From: Ralstonia pickettii
GTDB taxonomy: Bacteria > Pseudomonadota > Gammaproteobacteria > Burkholderiales > Burkholderiaceae
Assembly: GCF_030582395.1 (NCBI RefSeq)
Contig: NZ_CP104381.1
Location: 682,001 to 746,000, forward strand
Direction of reading: 5' to 3'
DNA length: 64,000 bases
How positions within the stretch are numbered: position 1 is the stretch's first letter; every line of letters starts with the position of its first letter. The notes under the pieces were generated by a model. That model was not told the DNA's origin and did no database searches. It saw nothing but the letters and a program-made list of their open reading frames with translations. Of the stretch, positions 62,745 to 64,000 are shown piece after piece. Position numbers and translations under genes: made by a program.

Positions 62745-63572
62745 ATGAGCACGACCCGTCTCCCCGATCCCGAATTCGACACGGCGCCCGCCGAGTCGAG
62801 CGACCCGAATTTCGTCACGGCACTCGCGCGCGGGCTGGAACTGCTGCGCGCATTCCGCCCTGGCGACACGTTGCTCGGCAACCAGGAATTCGTCCGGCGC
62901 ACGGGTTTTCCCAAAGCCACCGTCAGCCGGCTGGCTGGCACGCTGGTGTCGCTCGGTTACCTGCGTTATGACGACGCGCTCGGCAAATACGGGCTCGACG
63001 CCGGTGTGCTCGCACTCGGGTTTGCCTATCTGGCCTCCAGCGATGTGATCCAGCTCGCGCGGCCACACATGAGCGCGTTTGCACAGCGCTTTGGCGTGTC
63101 GATCTCACTGGGCAAGCGTGATCGGCTGGACATGGTTTATCTGGAGACGATCCGCCACGACAGCCCGTCGATGAGCGGTTCATCTGGCTTGGGCGTGGGC
63201 TCGCGGCTGTCGCTGCTGTCGAGTTCGATGGGACGGGCGTATCTGGCTTCGTTGCCCGCCGCGCGGCGTGAGCGCTTGTACGAAGCATTGCGCACGCAGC
63301 AGCCGGCGCAGTGGGCGGCAGAAGGGGCCGCCGCAGATGACGCGGTGAAAGCCGGCATCCGCAATGGCTACGCCGTATCGCTGCGCGACTGGCATCCCGC
63401 TATCCACGCATGCGCAGTCGCGTTCTTCGCGCCAAGCCAGCGCGAGCCGTATGTCGTGAGTTGCAGCGCGCCGTACACGTCCGCCGATGCAGAGCGCATC
63501 CGCGACGAACTGGCCCCCGCGCTACGCGAGTTCGCGGCACGGCTCGGCCAAGTGGTTGAGCCCGCCGCGTAG
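62745..63572 (+). CDS. IclR-family transcriptional regulator
   Basis: The 275-residue protein has an N-terminal winged helix (ALARGLELLRAFR, FPKATVSRLAGTL) and the C-terminal IclR ligand domain (GSRLSLLSSSMGRAYLASLP, a feature of PcaR/PobR-like members). It is divergent from gcdH and likely controls it, with an effector from the glutaryl-CoA route. The start fits the family length. Confidence 0.92.
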   Translation: MSTTRLPDPEFDTAPAESSDPNFVTALARGLELLRAFRPGDTLLGNQEFVRRTGFPKATVSRLAGTLVSLGYLRYDDALGKYGLDAGVLALGFAYLASSDVIQLARPHMSAFAQRFGVSISLGKRDRLDMVYLETIRHDSPSMSGSSGLGVGSRLSLLSSSMGRAYLASLPAARRERLYEALRTQQPAQWAAEGAAADDAVKAGIRNGYAVSLRDWHPAIHACAVAFFAPSQREPYVVSCSAPYTSADAERIRDELAPALREFAARLGQVVEPAA

Positions 63573-63601
63573 GCCGCTCAGAGATCCCCGGAAACTGTTT
63601 T

Positions 63602-63619
63602 GCCGCCAGCGCTGGCGGC
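63602..63619. repeat. 18-base perfect palindrome after iclR
   Basis: GCCGCCAGC and GCTGGCGGC form a loop-free palindrome 30 bases after the regulator stop. It may fold as the first part of a terminator, but no T-run follows. Confidence 0.45.
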
Positions 63620-63646
63620 GAGAAGGGTTTGGCCGTTGATGCCCTA

Positions 63647-63760
63647 GATGGCGCCTTGAATTTCTGTTGCAGAGAGGAAAAAGGAAGGGAAACTGTCTGA
63701 GCGAAGCGAGTTTTTCCCTTCCCCTCTCTGCGACATAAATTCAAGGGGTGAGTCGCCATC
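63647..63760. repeat. 114-base imperfect palindrome, candidate dispersed repeat
   Basis: Four nested arms pair in order: GATGGCG/CGCCATC, CTTGAATTT/AAATTCAAG, GCAGAGAGG/CCTCTCTGC and GGAAGGGAAA/TTTCCCTTCC. They enclose a 20-base loop with GAGCGAAGCGAG. Together they make a giant hairpin between the convergent iclR and kynA genes. It could stop transcription from both sides, and its form suggests a dispersed, MITE-like or REP-like repeat. Confidence 0.7.
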
Positions 63761-63782
63761 TCGGGCGCGCCTTTCTTTGCTT

Positions 63783-63808
63783 ACTTTCTTTGGCAAGACA
63801 AAGAAAGT
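63783..63808. repeat. 10-bp hairpin next to the large palindrome
   Basis: ACTTTCTTTG and CAAAGAAAGT enclose GCAAGA. From general familiarity, this T/C-rich module is common in intergenic DNA of Burkholderiales and Xanthomonadales, which supports its being part of a dispersed element; no search was done. Confidence 0.55.
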
Positions 63809-63858
63809 GAGTCAGCCCCGGCAGGGGATGAAACCAGAGATCGACCAATAGCAAAAGT

Positions 63859-64000
63859 CACAAGTCAGTCCGTAACTTCCAAAGCTCCGGAAACAACACC
63901 ACATCCAGCATCTTCCGCAGGTAGCCGACACCTTCGGTGCCGCCCGTGCCACGCTTGAAACCAATCACGCGCTCCACCGTGGTCACATGCCGGAAGCGCC
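63859..64000 (-). CDS. kynA: tryptophan 2,3-dioxygenase, C-terminal part (runs off the right edge)
   Basis: The last 46 residues are visible and end [11 protein letters not shown], with [16 protein letters not shown] upstream. The RGTGGT loop and FFPELW-like end are characteristic of the heme enzyme KynA, which opens the tryptophan ring to N-formylkynurenine. The stop is at 63859-63861 on the minus strand. The rest lies outside the window. Confidence 0.9.

Noticed and set aside
1..64000. CRISPR array, insertion sequence or rRNA genes
   Set aside because: No regularly spaced repeats, transposase-like protein or rRNA sequence was seen.

Overview
The window looks like a chromosome segment of a Ralstonia-type betaproteobacterium (Burkholderiaceae). 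The evidence is the high GC content, the gene order ybgC-tolQRAB-pal-cpoB-queC, the glyA/nrdR/rib/nusB genes, Ralstonia-style minor pilin modules, and the match of every recognisable protein to that family. The genus is inferred from gene content and protein character; no search was run.

Layout. Bases 1-4.2 kb are accessory: a lipoprotein, an H-NS-like protein, and AT-richer genes for a membrane protein, a possible papain-fold protein and a trypsin-like protease. A near-perfect direct repeat and a strong terminator lie among them. Bases 4.4-6.2 kb hold a two-gene tailoring pair (TylF-type methyltransferase, PhyH-type dioxygenase). Bases 6.4-9.2 kb hold an AsnC-type regulator divergent from an EamA exporter and an aromatic/aspartate-type aminotransferase. 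Bases 9.3-15.4 kb hold an unknown protein, acetoacetyl-CoA synthetase, succinate-semialdehyde dehydrogenase and UbiD. Bases 15.6-17.2 kb hold a lytic transglycosylase behind a strong promoter and a long structured leader.

Bases 17.2-22.6 kb hold the riboflavin operon on the minus strand (ribD-ribE-ribBX-ribH-nusB-aminotransferase). Directly upstream, from 22.6 to 35.6 kb, two divergent type IV minor-pilin/tip-adhesin modules face away from one shared 490-base control region. The plus-strand module is full size (pilE-fimT-pilV-pilW-pilX-pilY1 plus a TonB-C-like gene). The minus-strand module is a reduced relative with a 63-residue PilV and a half-size PilY1. The block sits between nrdR and ribD, which are adjacent in many bacteria. 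Then come nrdR, glyA and a YdfG-type dehydrogenase.

Bases 38.7-45.0 kb hold the Tol-Pal envelope operon and queC, followed by a YeeE/YedE transporter and tRNA-Lys(UUU) with its own promoter and terminator. Bases 46.5-51.8 kb are a 2-ketogluconate catabolic operon (kguE-K-T-D, ptxS) with a palindromic PtxS-type operator in front. Bases 51.8-54.5 kb hold a nucleoside deoxyribosyltransferase-like gene and a DszC-like/TauD-like pair suggestive of organosulfur use. Bases 54.5-56.5 kb hold a fetAB-type exporter with a NUDIX gene. Bases 56.8-58.6 kb hold small envelope proteins of the yqjD/yqjE/yqjK kind. The window ends with a 1-Cys peroxiredoxin, an AzgA-type purine permease, glutaryl-CoA dehydrogenase with a divergent IclR regulator and a clear operator between them, a large palindromic repeat, and the 3' end of kynA.

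No CRISPR array, insertion sequence, integrase or rRNA was seen.
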